The notes: generated from the sequence alone by a model not told the origin. Positions 1-9,183 are shown, counted from the stretch's first letter. The stretch: DNA of 64,000 nucleotides from Gammaproteobacteria bacterium (GCA_021773645.1 JAJFJU010000010.1:1-64000), one strand, 5' to 3'. A program made the numbers and translations.

Positions 1-45
1 ACTAGCACCTGAAGCTAGCGCGTCTACCAATTCCGCCACCTCGGC
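1..45 (-). tRNA. tRNA-Leu (anticodon CAG), 5' part only
   Basis: The reverse complement of the first 45 bases matches the 5' half of a class II leucine tRNA. It shows the acceptor strand and D-arm (GCCGAGGTGGCGGAATTGG), then an anticodon stem-loop with CAG inside CTTCAGGTG. The gene runs off the left edge, so the long variable arm and 3' half are not visible. It decodes CUG. It is divergent from rnr. Confidence 0.9.
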
Positions 46-98
46 ATTGAGGACTGGTTGCCACTTGAAGAAGTGCTAACCTGAACGGGAAGCCGCGC

Positions 99-127
99 AC
101 TCTACCCACCACCTGTTTTATTGTCAA
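99..127 (-). promoter_or_regulatory. sigma70-type promoter of the tRNA-Leu gene
   Basis: On the minus strand a perfect -35 TTGACA (122-127) is separated by 17 bases from TAGAGT (99-104, 4 of 6 to consensus). A G/C-only discriminator (GCGCGGC) follows. Initiation would be near 92, about 47 bases before the mature tRNA end. A GC-rich discriminator is typical of stringently controlled stable-RNA promoters. The element lies wholly inside the short leader of divergent rnr. Confidence 0.6.
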
Positions 128-136
128 CGAGTCTGC

Positions 137-2386
137 ATGTCTAAAAAGAAATGGCGTTCCGGCCAGGATCCCTGGTCTGCGCAGGAGGCGAAGAAATACG
201 ATCGCCCCGTCGCAAGTCGAAAATATCTCCTTGAGTTTCTAGCCAAACGTGGCGTACCCCTAAGTTATAAGCAGATCGTCTCCGAATTAGGCGTCGAGGA
301 TGCGGATGCACGCGAAGGGTTGCGGCGTCGGTTACGGGCCATGGAGCGTGATGGCCAGGTATTTTGTAACCGCAGCGCCGGTTATGGCCTGCCGGAGAAG
401 ATGGATCTGGTGCGTGGTCAGGTACTGGCTCATAAGGATGGCTTCGGCTTTCTGCGCCCTGAGGGTGGTGGTGATGATCTCTACTTACCCTCGCGCCAGA
501 TGAGTGCGTTGATGCATGGTGACCGTGCGATGGTGCGCATAACCGGCATTGGCATGCGCGGACGTCAGGAGGCGGCTTTAGTGGAGGTGCTAGAGCGAGG
601 CACTCAGCAGTTGGTAGGGCGCTTTTGCATCGAGCGCGGGGTGGCCTTTATTACTCCGGATAGTCGCCATATGCCACGTAATGTGCTGGTGCCACCGGAG
701 GAATACGGCGGTGCTGAAAACGGCCAAATCGTGGCCGCAAAAATTCTTACGCCTCCGAGTAAACATTCCCAGGCCATCGCTCGTGTGACCGAGGTGTTGG
801 GGGACCGCATGGCACCCGGTATGGAGATAGAACTGGCGGTGCGCACCCATGACTTGCCGTGGGAATGGCCTCAGGCGGCGCTGGAAGAGGCGGCGGAATT
901 TTCCCTGGATGTGCCGGAGGAATCAAAGCAGGGCCGCGAGGATCTCCGCGATGTGCCGTTGGTCACCATAGATGGTGCGGATGCCCGGGATTTTGACGAT
1001 GCGGTCTATTGTGAAAAGAAGGGCCGTGGCTGGCGTTTGTTGGTTGCTATTGCCGATGTCTCTGCTTATGTCCAGGAAGGCGGGTTTCTGGATGCCTCAG
1101 CCGTGGAGCGGGGGACCTCAGTCTATTTTCCCGGGCGCGTGATTCCGATGTTGCCCGAGGTGCTTTCTAACGGCCTGTGTTCGCTCAACCCCAAAGTTGA
1201 TCGCCTGTGCATGGTTTGCGAAATGACGATCAATGGCGCGGGCAAGGTGACTCGCAGCCGCTTCTTCGAGGGCTTGATGCGTTCCCACGCACGTCTGACC
1301 TACACCGAGGTGGCGGCCATGGTGGTGGAGAAAAAGGCCAAGCTCCGTGAGCGCTACGAGGCATTGGTACCCCACCTGGAAGAACTCCATCGTCTGTATA
1401 CCGCGCTCCATGGGGCGCGCCAACAGCGCGGTGCCATCGACTTTGAGACCACCGAGACCCGTATCGTTTTTGACGATGCAGGAAAAATCGATCGTATCGA
1501 GCCCACCGAGCGCAACGATGCCCATCGCATGATCGAGGAATGCATGGTGGCGGCCAACGTGGCGGCTGCGGAATTTTTACAGCGTAAGCGTCTGCCGGCC
1601 CTATACCGGGTGCACGAAGGCCCGAGCCTGGAAAAACTCACTGCACTGAGGGAATTTCTCGGTGAGTTGGGGCTGGGACTCGGCGGTGGTGATCAGCCCG
1701 AGGGCCATCATTATGCAGCGCTGCTAGCGCAGGTGGTGGGGCGTCAAGATGCGCACTTGATCCAGACTGTATTGCTGCGCTCGCTTTCGCAGGCGGTTTA
1801 TACGCCGGAGAATTCCGGTCATTTTGGTCTGGGGCTGGAATGTTACGCCCACTTCACCTCGCCCATCCGGCGCTATCCCGATCTGTTGGTGCATCGCGCC
1901 ATTCGCCACGCAGTGTCCGGTGGCAAGGTGGCCGAGTTCCGCGCTAAGGCCCCGGATATGATGGCCATGGGCGAGCATTGCTCGGCCATGGAGCGGCGTG
2001 CCGATGAGGCCACCCGTGAGGCTGCCTCCTGGCTTAAATGCGAGTACATGAGTGACAAGGTGGGGGAGGAATATACCGGCACCGTTGGTGGAGTGACCAA
2101 CTTCGGCTTGTTTATCGAGTTGGATAATATTTACGTGGAGGGGTTGGTGCACGTCAGCTCCCTGGGCAGCGATTATTTCCATTTCGACGCTCCCCATCAT
2201 CGTCTCAGTGGAGAGCGCACTGGCCGTATCTATCGGCTGGCGGATCGTCTCAAGGTCCGGGTAATCCGGGTTAGCCTGGATGATCGCAAGATTGATTTTG
2301 AGCTGGTGGAAGACCAGCCCAAGTCCAAGCCGAAATCCAAGGCCAAGTCCAAACGTCGTAGTGGACGCCGTCGTCGGCGTAAATGA
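137..2386 (+). CDS. rnr: ribonuclease R
   Basis: A processive 3'-5' exoribonuclease that degrades structured RNA and takes part in rRNA and mRNA quality control. The 749 residues show an N-terminal winged-helix region, cold-shock-type OB domains (about 90-230), the RNB catalytic domain and an S1 domain (about 655-730). A Lys/Arg-rich tail follows, of the type that aids duplex unwinding. The RNB acidic cluster is intact: D279, D285, D287 and D288 in IDGADARDFDDAVY. Length is close to that of other gammaproteobacterial RNase R proteins. The stop overlaps the rlmB start by four bases (ATGA), so the two are probably translationally coupled. Confidence 0.97.
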   Translation: MSKKKWRSGQDPWSAQEAKKYDRPVASRKYLLEFLAKRGVPLSYKQIVSELGVEDADAREGLRRRLRAMERDGQVFCNRSAGYGLPEKMDLVRGQVLAHKDGFGFLRPEGGGDDLYLPSRQMSALMHGDRAMVRITGIGMRGRQEAALVEVLERGTQQLVGRFCIERGVAFITPDSRHMPRNVLVPPEEYGGAENGQIVAAKILTPPSKHSQAIARVTEVLGDRMAPGMEIELAVRTHDLPWEWPQAALEEAAEFSLDVPEESKQGREDLRDVPLVTIDGADARDFDDAVYCEKKGRGWRLLVAIADVSAYVQEGGFLDASAVERGTSVYFPGRVIPMLPEVLSNGLCSLNPKVDRLCMVCEMTINGAGKVTRSRFFEGLMRSHARLTYTEVAAMVVEKKAKLRERYEALVPHLEELHRLYTALHGARQQRGAIDFETTETRIVFDDAGKIDRIEPTERNDAHRMIEECMVAANVAAAEFLQRKRLPALYRVHEGPSLEKLTALREFLGELGLGLGGGDQPEGHHYAALLAQVVGRQDAHLIQTVLLRSLSQAVYTPENSGHFGLGLECYAHFTSPIRRYPDLLVHRAIRHAVSGGKVAEFRAKAPDMMAMGEHCSAMERRADEATREAASWLKCEYMSDKVGEEYTGTVGGVTNFGLFIELDNIYVEGLVHVSSLGSDYFHFDAPHHRLSGERTGRIYRLADRLKVRVIRVSLDDRKIDFELVEDQPKSKPKSKAKSKRRSGRRRRRK

Positions 2387-3171
2387 TGGGCACGCCTAAG
2401 CAAAAAAAAACTGAGGCAGAAACCTTGGTTTATGGCTGGCATGCGGTGGCTGCGGTATGGGCGAACCGGCCTAAGGGAATTAGTGGGGTATGGACCTGCA
2501 GACGTGGTAGTGACCCACGCAGTCAGGCGATCATTAGTCCCATGGCCGCGGCGGGAATCGCCATCCACCAGCTCGGTCGTCGTGATATTGATCGCATGGT
2601 AGAGGGCGCCAATCATCAGGGCATCGTCATCCGCTGTCGCGAGGCCACCGCCATTGATTGGCACGAACTGGAGGCGCGGTTGGATGTACTGCAAGAGCCG
2701 CCTTTCCTATTAGTGCTGGATGGGGTTCAGGATCCACATAATTTTGGCGCTTGTCTGCGTAGCGCCGGAGCCGTTGGCGTGCATGCGGTCATTATCCCAA
2801 AGGCCCGAAGTGCACCGCTTTCGCCAGTGGTTCGCCGTGTTGCTTGTGGGGCGGCAGAATCGGTGGCGGTGGTACAGGTCAGCAATCTGGCGCGTACCCT
2901 GCGGGCCCTTAAGGATCGGTTTATTCAGGTAGTAGGAGCCGCAGGCGAAGCCACCGAGAGTTTGTACGAGGCTGAATTAACCGGGCCGCTGGCTTGGGTG
3001 CTCGGTGCCGAGCAGCATGGTTTACGGCGCCTGACCCGGGAGCAATGCGATCAGCTGTTGTCGATTCCCATGGGTGGGGCGGTGGAAAGTTTGAACGTAT
3101 CGGTGGCCACGGGAATTTGCCTGTTTGAGGCCCAGCGTCAGCGCCTGGCTACCGCGTTGCGTACCCCATAA
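2383..3171 (+). CDS. rlmB: 23S rRNA (guanosine-2'-O-)-methyltransferase RlmB
   Basis: A SpoU/TrmH-class SAM-dependent enzyme expected to methylate the 2'-OH of G2251 in 23S rRNA. The 262 residues contain an N-terminal substrate-binding domain and a C-terminal knotted SPOUT domain. SPOUT motifs are visible: VLDGVQDPHNFGACLRSA, AWVLGAEQHGL and IPMGGAVESLNVSVATG. It overlaps rnr by ATGA, the classic rnr-rlmB pair. Two ATG codons lie side by side at the start. A run of nine A residues sits at 2402-2410, inside codons 7 to 10. Confidence 0.95.
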   Translation: MMGTPKQKKTEAETLVYGWHAVAAVWANRPKGISGVWTCRRGSDPRSQAIISPMAAAGIAIHQLGRRDIDRMVEGANHQGIVIRCREATAIDWHELEARLDVLQEPPFLLVLDGVQDPHNFGACLRSAGAVGVHAVIIPKARSAPLSPVVRRVACGAAESVAVVQVSNLARTLRALKDRFIQVVGAAGEATESLYEAELTGPLAWVLGAEQHGLRRLTREQCDQLLSIPMGGAVESLNVSVATGICLFEAQRQRLATALRTP

Positions 3172-3185
3172 TGATGGCGTACAAT
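3157..3185 (+). promoter_or_regulatory. possible promoter of the rpsF operon
   Basis: TACAAT (3180-3185, 5 of 6) is preceded at 17 bases by the weak -35 TTGCGT (3157-3162), at the very end of rlmB. Initiation near 3192 would give a leader of about 114 bases before rpsF. This rests on hexamer match only. Confidence 0.4.
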
Positions 3186-3245
3186 CCGCCGCTCTTTGAA
3201 AGTCGCGTAGAAACAGTTTCTTAGGATTTTCAAGGTTACTCCTTG

Positions 3246-3290
3246 CCACAGTACATCGGTACGTGGCCGACGCCCTCCGGGGCATAACCC
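3246..3290 (+). promoter_or_regulatory. rpsF leader hairpin, candidate S6:S18 autoregulatory element
   Basis: The leader forms a hairpin at 3246-3266 with arms CCAC(a)GTAC and GTACGTGG. A CCG triplet (3267-3269) follows directly, then a second small stem (GCCctccGGGGC). A stem next to a CCG is the core of the known S6:S18-binding motif in rpsF leaders, so feedback control by the S6:S18 complex is inferred. No covariance check was possible. Confidence 0.5.
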
Positions 3291-3305
3291 GTAAGGAGCT
3301 CTTTA

Positions 3306-3779
3306 ATGAGACATTACGAAATCGTATTTTTGGTCCATCCCGATCAGAGTGAGCAGGTATCGGGGATGGTGGATCGCTACCGCAGCATGATTGAGGAAAG
3401 CGGTGGTGCCGTACACCGTTTTGAGGACTGGGGCCGGCGTCAGTTGGCCTATCCCATCAATAAGATACACAAGGCCCACTACATTCTGATGAATGTGGAA
3501 TGCGGCCAGGAAGTGCTCGACGAATTGGGCAGTGCCTTCCGTTTCAACGACGCGGTTATCCGCAACCTCATTATCGCCCGTGACGAAGCAGTCACTGAGC
3601 CTTCTGTGCTGGCCAAGAGCCAGGAAGAAAAGCGTGGCGGTGATCGCAGGCCCCCTCGCCCAGCTCCAGCTGAGAGTGACAGCGCGGCTGCTGCCACTGC
3701 AGAGACGGCGGCTCCTGAGGTCGAGAAGACCGAGGCAGCAGAGCCTGAGACTAAGGCAGAGCCGGAAGCCGAGGCCTGA
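3306..3779 (+). CDS. rpsF: 30S ribosomal protein S6
   Basis: A primary 30S component that binds the central domain of 16S rRNA together with S18. The first 100 or so residues are a canonical S6 fold ([12 protein letters not shown], then [15 protein letters not shown] and [13 protein letters not shown]). The chain then continues into an Ala/Glu/Pro-rich acidic tail of about 50 residues, making 157 in total. This is longer than the roughly 130 residues of the E. coli protein. It heads an operon with rpsR, a DUF2232 protein and rplI. A good ribosome-binding site (AAGGAG) precedes the ATG. Confidence 0.97.
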   Translation: MRHYEIVFLVHPDQSEQVSGMVDRYRSMIEESGGAVHRFEDWGRRQLAYPINKIHKAHYILMNVECGQEVLDELGSAFRFNDAVIRNLIIARDEAVTEPSVLAKSQEEKRGGDRRPPRPAPAESDSAAAATAETAAPEVEKTEAAEPETKAEPEAEA

Positions 3780-3841
3780 TTGTTTCAGCTTAGGTTTATG
3801 CGGATTCTTTCTGAAAAATATTTAGCGTATAGGGGTTAGTC

Positions 3842-4066
3842 ATGGCACGATTTTTTCGTCGTCGGCGGTATTGTAGATTTACGGTAGAGGGCACCAAGGA
3901 GATCGATTACAAGGATCTCGCCACTCTAAAGGCTTTTGTTACTGAGACTGGCAAGATTGTTCCCAGTCGGATCACGGGCACTAAGGCGCGCTATCAGCGT
4001 CAGCTTTCCACTGCTATCAAGCGGGCTCGTTTCCTAGCGTTGCTACCTTATAGCGACGCTCACTAG
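3842..4066 (+). CDS. rpsR: 30S ribosomal protein S18
   Basis: A small basic 30S protein (74 residues) that forms a heterodimer with S6 on the platform. It shows the expected sequence: [13 protein letters not shown], then [18 protein letters not shown] and IPYSDAH-like end LLPYSDAH. The length is normal. It lies 62 bases after rpsF in the same operon. The GC-rich sequence just after the stop (4065-4090) can form an imperfect hairpin without a clear U-tract. Confidence 0.97.
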   Translation: MARFFRRRRYCRFTVEGTKEIDYKDLATLKAFVTETGKIVPSRITGTKARYQRQLSTAIKRARFLALLPYSDAH

Positions 4067-4118
4067 CGGCGGCACGTATTACCGTCCGCTGTTGTAAAAC
4101 GGGGATGCGAGCTAGCTA

Positions 4119-5027
4119 GTGCGCTCACTTCTCGGATATATCAATAAGGGGCCGTTACAGGCAATCACGGTAACCGCCGTGTTTGCGATCCTGTCGCTGA
4201 TGTTGCCGGTGCTGATTTATGTCAGCGGCGCAGTGGTGGGGCTGGTCAGCCTGCGCTTAGGTCTGCGTCAGGGGGCGGTGGTGATCACCGGCTCTATGGC
4301 CTTGGCCGGGGTGTTTTCACTGGTGCTGTTGGGCAATGCGCTGCCGGTGTTGATGTTTGCGCTGCTGACCTGGGTACCTGTTTCTTTGCTTGCTGCCTTG
4401 TTGCGGCGGGTGGCGGACCAGGGGCTGATGCTCGGTGTGGCCTTCGTGTTTGCGGTAGTGGCCGTTACCCTGGTGCATTTACTGGTGGGGGTGCCCACGG
4501 AATGGTGGAGTGCCTTGTTAGACGGCATGCTTCGCGGGGCCATCGCTGAGGGTGGCCTTGAGCTGGACGCGGAACAGGCTAAAAGCGTTGCCCATTTCGT
4601 TGCGACCATTGCACCGTTGATGACCGGCTTGGTGGTAGCGACGCTATTACTGAGCATGGTGCTGAGCGTCTATCTGGCGCGTTGGTGGCACTCGCTGATA
4701 GATAACCCCGGCGGTTTTGCGCGCGAATTCCGGGAGTTGAGCCTGGGACCGCGGGTGGCTTACGCGGTGACGGGGATCAGCCTGGCGGCGTTTATACCGT
4801 GGCCTGAGGTTCGTGCGTTGGCAACCGACGTGTTATGGTCAGCGGTTGTGATTTACATGCTCCAGGGCCTGGCGCTAGCCCACTGGGCGGCGGAAAAGCG
4901 GAATATTTCCAGAGCTTGGACCGTTTGTTTTTATATAGTGATTTCGGTATTCCCCCAGGTGATTCTGATGCTGGCATTGGCCGGATTTTCGGAGACTTGG
5001 CTAAAGCTGCGACAACGGGTGGCCTAG
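4119..5027 (+). CDS. DUF2232 family inner-membrane protein
   Basis: A polytopic membrane protein of 302 residues, rich in Leu/Val/Ala, with about eight hydrophobic segments along its length. It matches the DUF2232 (YybS-like) proteins that sit between rpsR and rplI in Pseudomonas-type Gammaproteobacteria. The biochemical function is unknown. The start is GTG at 4119. A weak GGGG (4101-4104) lies upstream, and no in-frame ATG fits better. Its 3' end comes 41 bases before rplI. Confidence 0.8.
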   Translation: MRSLLGYINKGPLQAITVTAVFAILSLMLPVLIYVSGAVVGLVSLRLGLRQGAVVITGSMALAGVFSLVLLGNALPVLMFALLTWVPVSLLAALLRRVADQGLMLGVAFVFAVVAVTLVHLLVGVPTEWWSALLDGMLRGAIAEGGLELDAEQAKSVAHFVATIAPLMTGLVVATLLLSMVLSVYLARWWHSLIDNPGGFAREFRELSLGPRVAYAVTGISLAAFIPWPEVRALATDVLWSAVVIYMLQGLALAHWAAEKRNISRAWTVCFYIVISVFPQVILMLALAGFSETWLKLRQRVA

Positions 5028-5068
5028 TCGGCCAACGATCGCAACGGGTTAATGATAAAGGTGACGTG

Positions 5069-5518
5069 ATGGAAGTTATATTGCTGGATGGGGTAGAGAA
5101 GCTCGGAGAACTGGGCGCAAAGGTCAACGTGAAAGCGGGATACGCGCGCAACTATTTGTTGCCAAAGGCTAAGGCTTTGCTGGCGACGCCTAAAAACCTG
5201 GCTGATTTCGAGGCCCGTCGTGCCGAGATCGAAAAGCAGCGCTCCGGTGAACTCGCCGTCTCGCAAGCTCGACTCGATGCCATTAATGAATTGCCGGCGC
5301 TGCAGCTCACCCGCATTGCCGGTGACCAGGGCAAGCTGTTTGGCTCCGTGGGTCCGCAGGATATCGCCGAGGCGATTACCGCAGCCGGGGCGGAGCTCAG
5401 CAAGCAGGAAGTACGCATGCCCGATGGGCCAATACGCGAAGTGGGTGAGTACCAGGTGGTGATTCATCTGCAGGTCGGTGTGGAAGCCACGCTCGAGCTT
5501 GAGGTTGTCGCCGAATAA
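5069..5518 (+). CDS. rplI: 50S ribosomal protein L9
   Basis: L9 binds 23S rRNA domain V at the base of the L1 stalk and helps maintain reading frame. The ATG at 5069 gives 149 residues, normal for the family. It opens with the L9 signature MEVILLDGVEKLGELGAKV, then GYARNYLLPKAKA, a long connecting helix and the C-terminal domain. An open frame extends further upstream, but that part overlaps the DUF2232 gene in another frame and has no L9 similarity. Confidence 0.97.
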   Translation: MEVILLDGVEKLGELGAKVNVKAGYARNYLLPKAKALLATPKNLADFEARRAEIEKQRSGELAVSQARLDAINELPALQLTRIAGDQGKLFGSVGPQDIAEAITAAGAELSKQEVRMPDGPIREVGEYQVVIHLQVGVEATLELEVVAE

Positions 5519-5605
5519 CATCTTTTGTGGTGGCTTGCGTGGTGTAGGATATTCCTCCTGCATCGCCGCGGGTCTGCGGTGTGCTGATTCTGGGTATACG
5601 GGCTT

Positions 5606-6991
5606 ATGCAATTCACCGCGCCAACTGATAACGAGACCTCCGCGCTAAAGATTCCGCCTCATTCTATCGAGGCGGAGCAGTCGGTGATCGGTGGTCTACT
5701 GCTGGACAACAACGGTTGGGACCGGGTGGCGGATCGGGTCACCGAAGAAGATTTTTATCGCCACGATCACCGCCTTATCTACAGCGCCGTCCGCGCGCTG
5801 TCGGAAAAAAGCACCCCCTTTGATGTCGTTACCGTCAGCGAATGGCTGGAGGCTAATGACAGCCTAGAAGAGGCCGGTGGGCTGGTCTATCTGGGGGAAC
5901 TGGCACGCAATACTCCCAGTGCCGCCAATATTCTTGCCTATGCCAACATCGTTCGTGAGCGCGCAGTACTGCGTGGATTGATTCGTGCGGGTGGCGAGAT
6001 CTCCGCCAACGCCTTCAACCCTGAAGGACGAGACGCCGCCGAATTACTCGATCATGCGGAGCAGTTGGTATTTCGTCTGGCGGAGAAGGGCGGGCGTCAG
6101 GGGCAGGGCTTTGTGGCCATGAAGGACATCCTGCCGGCGGTGATGGATCGTATCGACGAGCTCTATCATCAGGATAGTGCCATTACCGGTGTTAGCACTG
6201 GTTTCACGGATCTCGATGGTAAGACCTCTGGCCTGCAACCCTCCGATCTGATCATCGTTGCTGGTCGACCCTCCATGGGTAAGACCGCCTTTGCGATGAA
6301 TCTTATTGAGCATGCTGCTATCGGTGAACAGAAGGCTGCGGCGGTGTTTAGCATGGAAATGTCGGCACCACAGCTGGTGATGCGTATGGTGTCTTCGCTT
6401 GGCCGAATCGATGCCCATTCGGTGCGTACCGGCAAGCTGCATGATGACGATTGGCCGCGCCTGACCTCAGCGGTGAGCATGCTCGATGTCGCTAAAATAT
6501 TCATTGATGACACCCCGGCCCTGACCCCGACGGAACTGCGTGCCCGCTGCCGGCGGCTAAAGCGCGAGCACGAATTGGGGATAGTGGTGGTGGATTATAT
6601 GCAGCTCATGCAGGTGCCGGGCAGCAAGGAAAACCGGGCCACCGAGATTTCGGAAATCTCTCGCTCCCTGAAGGCGTTGGCCAAGGAGCTCAATGTACCT
6701 ATCGTGGCCCTCTCGCAGCTCAATCGTAGTTTGGAGAATCGCCCTAACAAGCGTCCAGTGATGTCGGATTTACGTGAATCAGGTGCCATCGAGCAGGATG
6801 CGGATCTGATTCTCTTTATCTACCGCGATGAGGTCTACGACGAGGATAGTCCGCATAAGGGAATGGCGGAAATTATTATTGGCAAACAGCGTAATGGCCC
6901 CATTGGCAAGGTGGAGCTAACCTTTCTAGGTAAATACACTCGCTTTGAGAATTTCAGCCCGGCCAATTACCCCGGTGGCTTTGAAGCGTGA
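5606..6991 (+). CDS. dnaB: replicative DNA helicase DnaB
   Basis: The hexameric 5'-3' helicase that unwinds the replication fork. The 461 residues hold the N-terminal DnaG-interacting domain (starting IPPHSIEAEQSVIGGLL) and a RecA-like ATPase. Walker A is GRPSMGKTAF, near residues 220-229. Walker B is in VVVDYMQLM, and the DLRESGAIEQDAD motif follows. Length is standard, with no intein. The stop overlaps the alr start (GTGA). Confidence 0.97.
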   Translation: MQFTAPTDNETSALKIPPHSIEAEQSVIGGLLLDNNGWDRVADRVTEEDFYRHDHRLIYSAVRALSEKSTPFDVVTVSEWLEANDSLEEAGGLVYLGELARNTPSAANILAYANIVRERAVLRGLIRAGGEISANAFNPEGRDAAELLDHAEQLVFRLAEKGGRQGQGFVAMKDILPAVMDRIDELYHQDSAITGVSTGFTDLDGKTSGLQPSDLIIVAGRPSMGKTAFAMNLIEHAAIGEQKAAAVFSMEMSAPQLVMRMVSSLGRIDAHSVRTGKLHDDDWPRLTSAVSMLDVAKIFIDDTPALTPTELRARCRRLKREHELGIVVVDYMQLMQVPGSKENRATEISEISRSLKALAKELNVPIVALSQLNRSLENRPNKRPVMSDLRESGAIEQDADLILFIYRDEVYDEDSPHKGMAEIIIGKQRNGPIGKVELTFLGKYTRFENFSPANYPGGFEA

Positions 6992-8136
6992 GTAGGGAGC
7001 GCCCACGGCGTTCCGATGATGCCTTAAGCGGTGCCCGCGCAGTCATTGATCTCGATGCCCTGGCACATAATCTGCGGAAAATTCGTACCTTGGCACCAAA
7101 CGCCCGGATCATGGCGGTGGTTAAGGCCGATGGCTATGGGCATGGTGCGCTGCGAGTTGCACAGGCCTTAGTGGGCGCGGATGCCCTTGGCGTAGCACGG
7201 GTTGCTGAAGGGATGGCGTTACGTCGTGCTGGCATCAACAAGCCGATTGTGGTGTTGGAGGGCTTCTCCTCATCCGAGGAGCTGGCCGAGGTGCGTGCCC
7301 ACAGGTTAGAGAGTGTGCTCCATCATCCCTCACAGATGGAGATGCTTGAGCACGCCCCGGTTGGTGAGGCGATTTCTACTTGGTTAAAGCTCGATACCGG
7401 CATGCACCGGCTTGGCTTTCCGCCCGCAGCTTATGGCGAAATGATGACACGTCTTGCTGACTGTGCCGCAGTGGCGGCCCCGGTGCGTCTGATCACCCAC
7501 CTTGCCAGTGCCGATGAGCAGGACAATCCCCAGACCTTAAAGCAGCTTGAGTGCTTTCAAGCCATTTCGGCACAGCATCCGGGAGAACTCAGCATTGCCA
7601 ATTCCGCTGGCATTTTGGCCTGGCCACAGGCCCATGCGGACTGGTTGCGCCCCGGCATCATGCTGTACGGGGTTTCTCCATTTGCCGACAGTACGGGCGG
7701 CGAGTATGGATTGCGCCCGGTGATGGATTTCAGCACGCGTTTAATTGCGATTAACCGACTTAGTAAGGGCGATGCCGTGGGTTATGGCGGCCGTTGGATT
7801 TGCCCAGAAAACATGGCTGTAGGCGTTGCCGCAGTCGGCTATGGCGACGGTTATCCACGTCACGCGGTATCGGGCACGCCGGTGCTGGTGAATGGCGCTC
7901 GGGTACCCTTGGTTGGGCGGGTTTCCATGGACATGATTAGCCTGGACCTACGTACTCAGGCTACAGCTCGGGTCGGCGATCCCGTGCTGCTGTGGGGGCG
8001 GGAGCTACCGGTGGAAGAAGTCGCCCGGGCCGCTCATACCATTCCCTACGAACTGACGTGCAAACTCACCAACCGGGTAGAACGCATCGAACGGAGTATG
8101 GTTAATGCGTCGCGGCAGGATGCACCGCTTCGCTGA
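6988..8136 (+). CDS. alr: alanine racemase
   Basis: A PLP-dependent interconverter of L- and D-alanine that supplies D-Ala for peptidoglycan. The 382-residue chain has the PLP-binding lysine in AVVKADGYGHGA. The C-terminal catalytic tyrosine region is VGYGDGYPRH. The start is GTG at 6988, overlapping the dnaB stop. It is followed by an overlapping DUF192 gene. dnaB-alr is a common gammaproteobacterial pair. Confidence 0.95.
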   Translation: MSRERPRRSDDALSGARAVIDLDALAHNLRKIRTLAPNARIMAVVKADGYGHGALRVAQALVGADALGVARVAEGMALRRAGINKPIVVLEGFSSSEELAEVRAHRLESVLHHPSQMEMLEHAPVGEAISTWLKLDTGMHRLGFPPAAYGEMMTRLADCAAVAAPVRLITHLASADEQDNPQTLKQLECFQAISAQHPGELSIANSAGILAWPQAHADWLRPGIMLYGVSPFADSTGGEYGLRPVMDFSTRLIAINRLSKGDAVGYGGRWICPENMAVGVAAVGYGDGYPRHAVSGTPVLVNGARVPLVGRVSMDMISLDLRTQATARVGDPVLLWGRELPVEEVARAAHTIPYELTCKLTNRVERIERSMVNASRQDAPLR

Positions 8137-8596
8137 ACATCGCGTGCTAGCTCATCTGCACGCTGTTCTGCTGGGCGGGCTAATTCTGTTGATGGGTGCT
8201 CCGGCCTTGAGTGCCAGTGAATTGCTGCTGATCAAGGGGCGCGACGGCAGCGAGCATGGCTTTAGTGTTGAAATAGCCCGTACACCTCAGCAACAAATGC
8301 AGGGCCTCATGGGTCGGCAACATCTGAAGCCCGATGAAGGCATGTTGTTCTATTTGAAACCAGCGCGAGCGGTCAGCATGTGGATGAAGGATACGCCGCT
8401 ATCCCTGGATATATTGTTCGTCGCAGATGATGGCCAGATCCTGGCTATTCACCCACGGGCAACTCCATTTTCTACTCAGTACATTCCCTCTCCCGGGCCC
8501 GTCCGCAGTGTGCTGGAAGTGCTGGCAGGCACTGCGGACAGGCTGGGAATAGTGGTTGGCGATCGGCTCATTCACCCCTTGTTCAAACCGCGCTGA
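8105..8596 (+). CDS. exported DUF192 family protein
   Basis: A 163-residue protein with an N-terminal hydrophobic export signal (about 18-38, ending GAPALSASE). A DUF192 domain follows: RTPQQQMQGLMGR, EGMLFYLKP and VSMWMKDTPLSLDILFV. DUF192 proteins are small beta-barrel periplasmic or secreted proteins without an agreed function. It overlaps the end of alr by 32 bases. A second in-frame ATG at 8120 is also possible. Confidence 0.8.
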   Translation: MRRGRMHRFAEHRVLAHLHAVLLGGLILLMGAPALSASELLLIKGRDGSEHGFSVEIARTPQQQMQGLMGRQHLKPDEGMLFYLKPARAVSMWMKDTPLSLDILFVADDGQILAIHPRATPFSTQYIPSPGPVRSVLEVLAGTADRLGIVVGDRLIHPLFKPR

Positions 8597-8597
8597 C

Positions 8598-9134
8598 TCA
8601 GGGTTTTTTCAATTCCTTGAGGGCAGCGGTGAAACCCTTCAGCGAGACGGAGAGTTTGACGGGTCGACGGCGAGCATCGTGAAAAGTGACCTGCAGCTGC
8701 GCTTCCGCCTTGAATTGATCCAGCAGCTTTTTCGCCACAGGCAGGACCACGCGGCAGCCCCCTGGAATGCAGTGCTCAACAGCCAGCCGCAGTGGTTCAT
8801 CCTCGGCAATTTGCATGGAGACTCCCGGCGGTAGTGAGATTCCCAAGGGCAGGGTTAGGATTGCCACCGGCTCCTCGCGTTTAGGTGGGTAGGTCACCGC
8901 AAACAGCAGTACCCGCCCCTTGCCTTCGCGTAGCACCAGATTCTGGAATACGAAACACTGTTCTGCGCCGCCGCTGGGCGGTTGTTCGCAACGCAGCATC
9001 CAGTCCTGAAAGCGCTTGGCCTCTGGTACGGTTTTCTCCTGGGCAGTGGCCAGGGTGGGGGCCATCAGCAAGCTGATGAGTAGTCCTATCAAGGCCATGC
9101 CCGGATTGCTCTTGTTCCAGTGCGTTGATTCCAT
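8598..9134 (-). CDS. invasion-associated locus B (IalB)-like periplasmic protein
   Basis: A 178-residue exported protein with a signal peptide (cleavage probably after ATA in TLATAQE). It matches the IalB family: RFQDWMLRCEQPPSG near the N-terminus, then AEQCFVFQNLV, TLPLGISLPPGVSMQI and HCIPGGCRVVLP. Several conserved cysteines could form disulfides. IalB is linked to host-cell invasion in Bartonella, but the family is widespread in free-living bacteria and its role is unknown. It converges with the DUF192 gene. Confidence 0.8.
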   Translation of the reverse strand: MESTHWNKSNPGMALIGLLISLLMAPTLATAQEKTVPEAKRFQDWMLRCEQPPSGGAEQCFVFQNLVLREGKGRVLLFAVTYPPKREEPVAILTLPLGISLPPGVSMQIAEDEPLRLAVEHCIPGGCRVVLPVAKKLLDQFKAEAQLQVTFHDARRRPVKLSVSLKGFTAALKELKKP

Positions 9135-9183
9135 CAGTCCAGCTCTCCCGTTGATTAGTAATCTTGGGGCGGAGCCTACCGGC

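Noticed and set aside
4835-5068. N-terminal extension of the L9 frame
   Set aside because: It overlaps the DUF2232 gene in another frame, and L9 homology begins exactly at the ATG at 5069.
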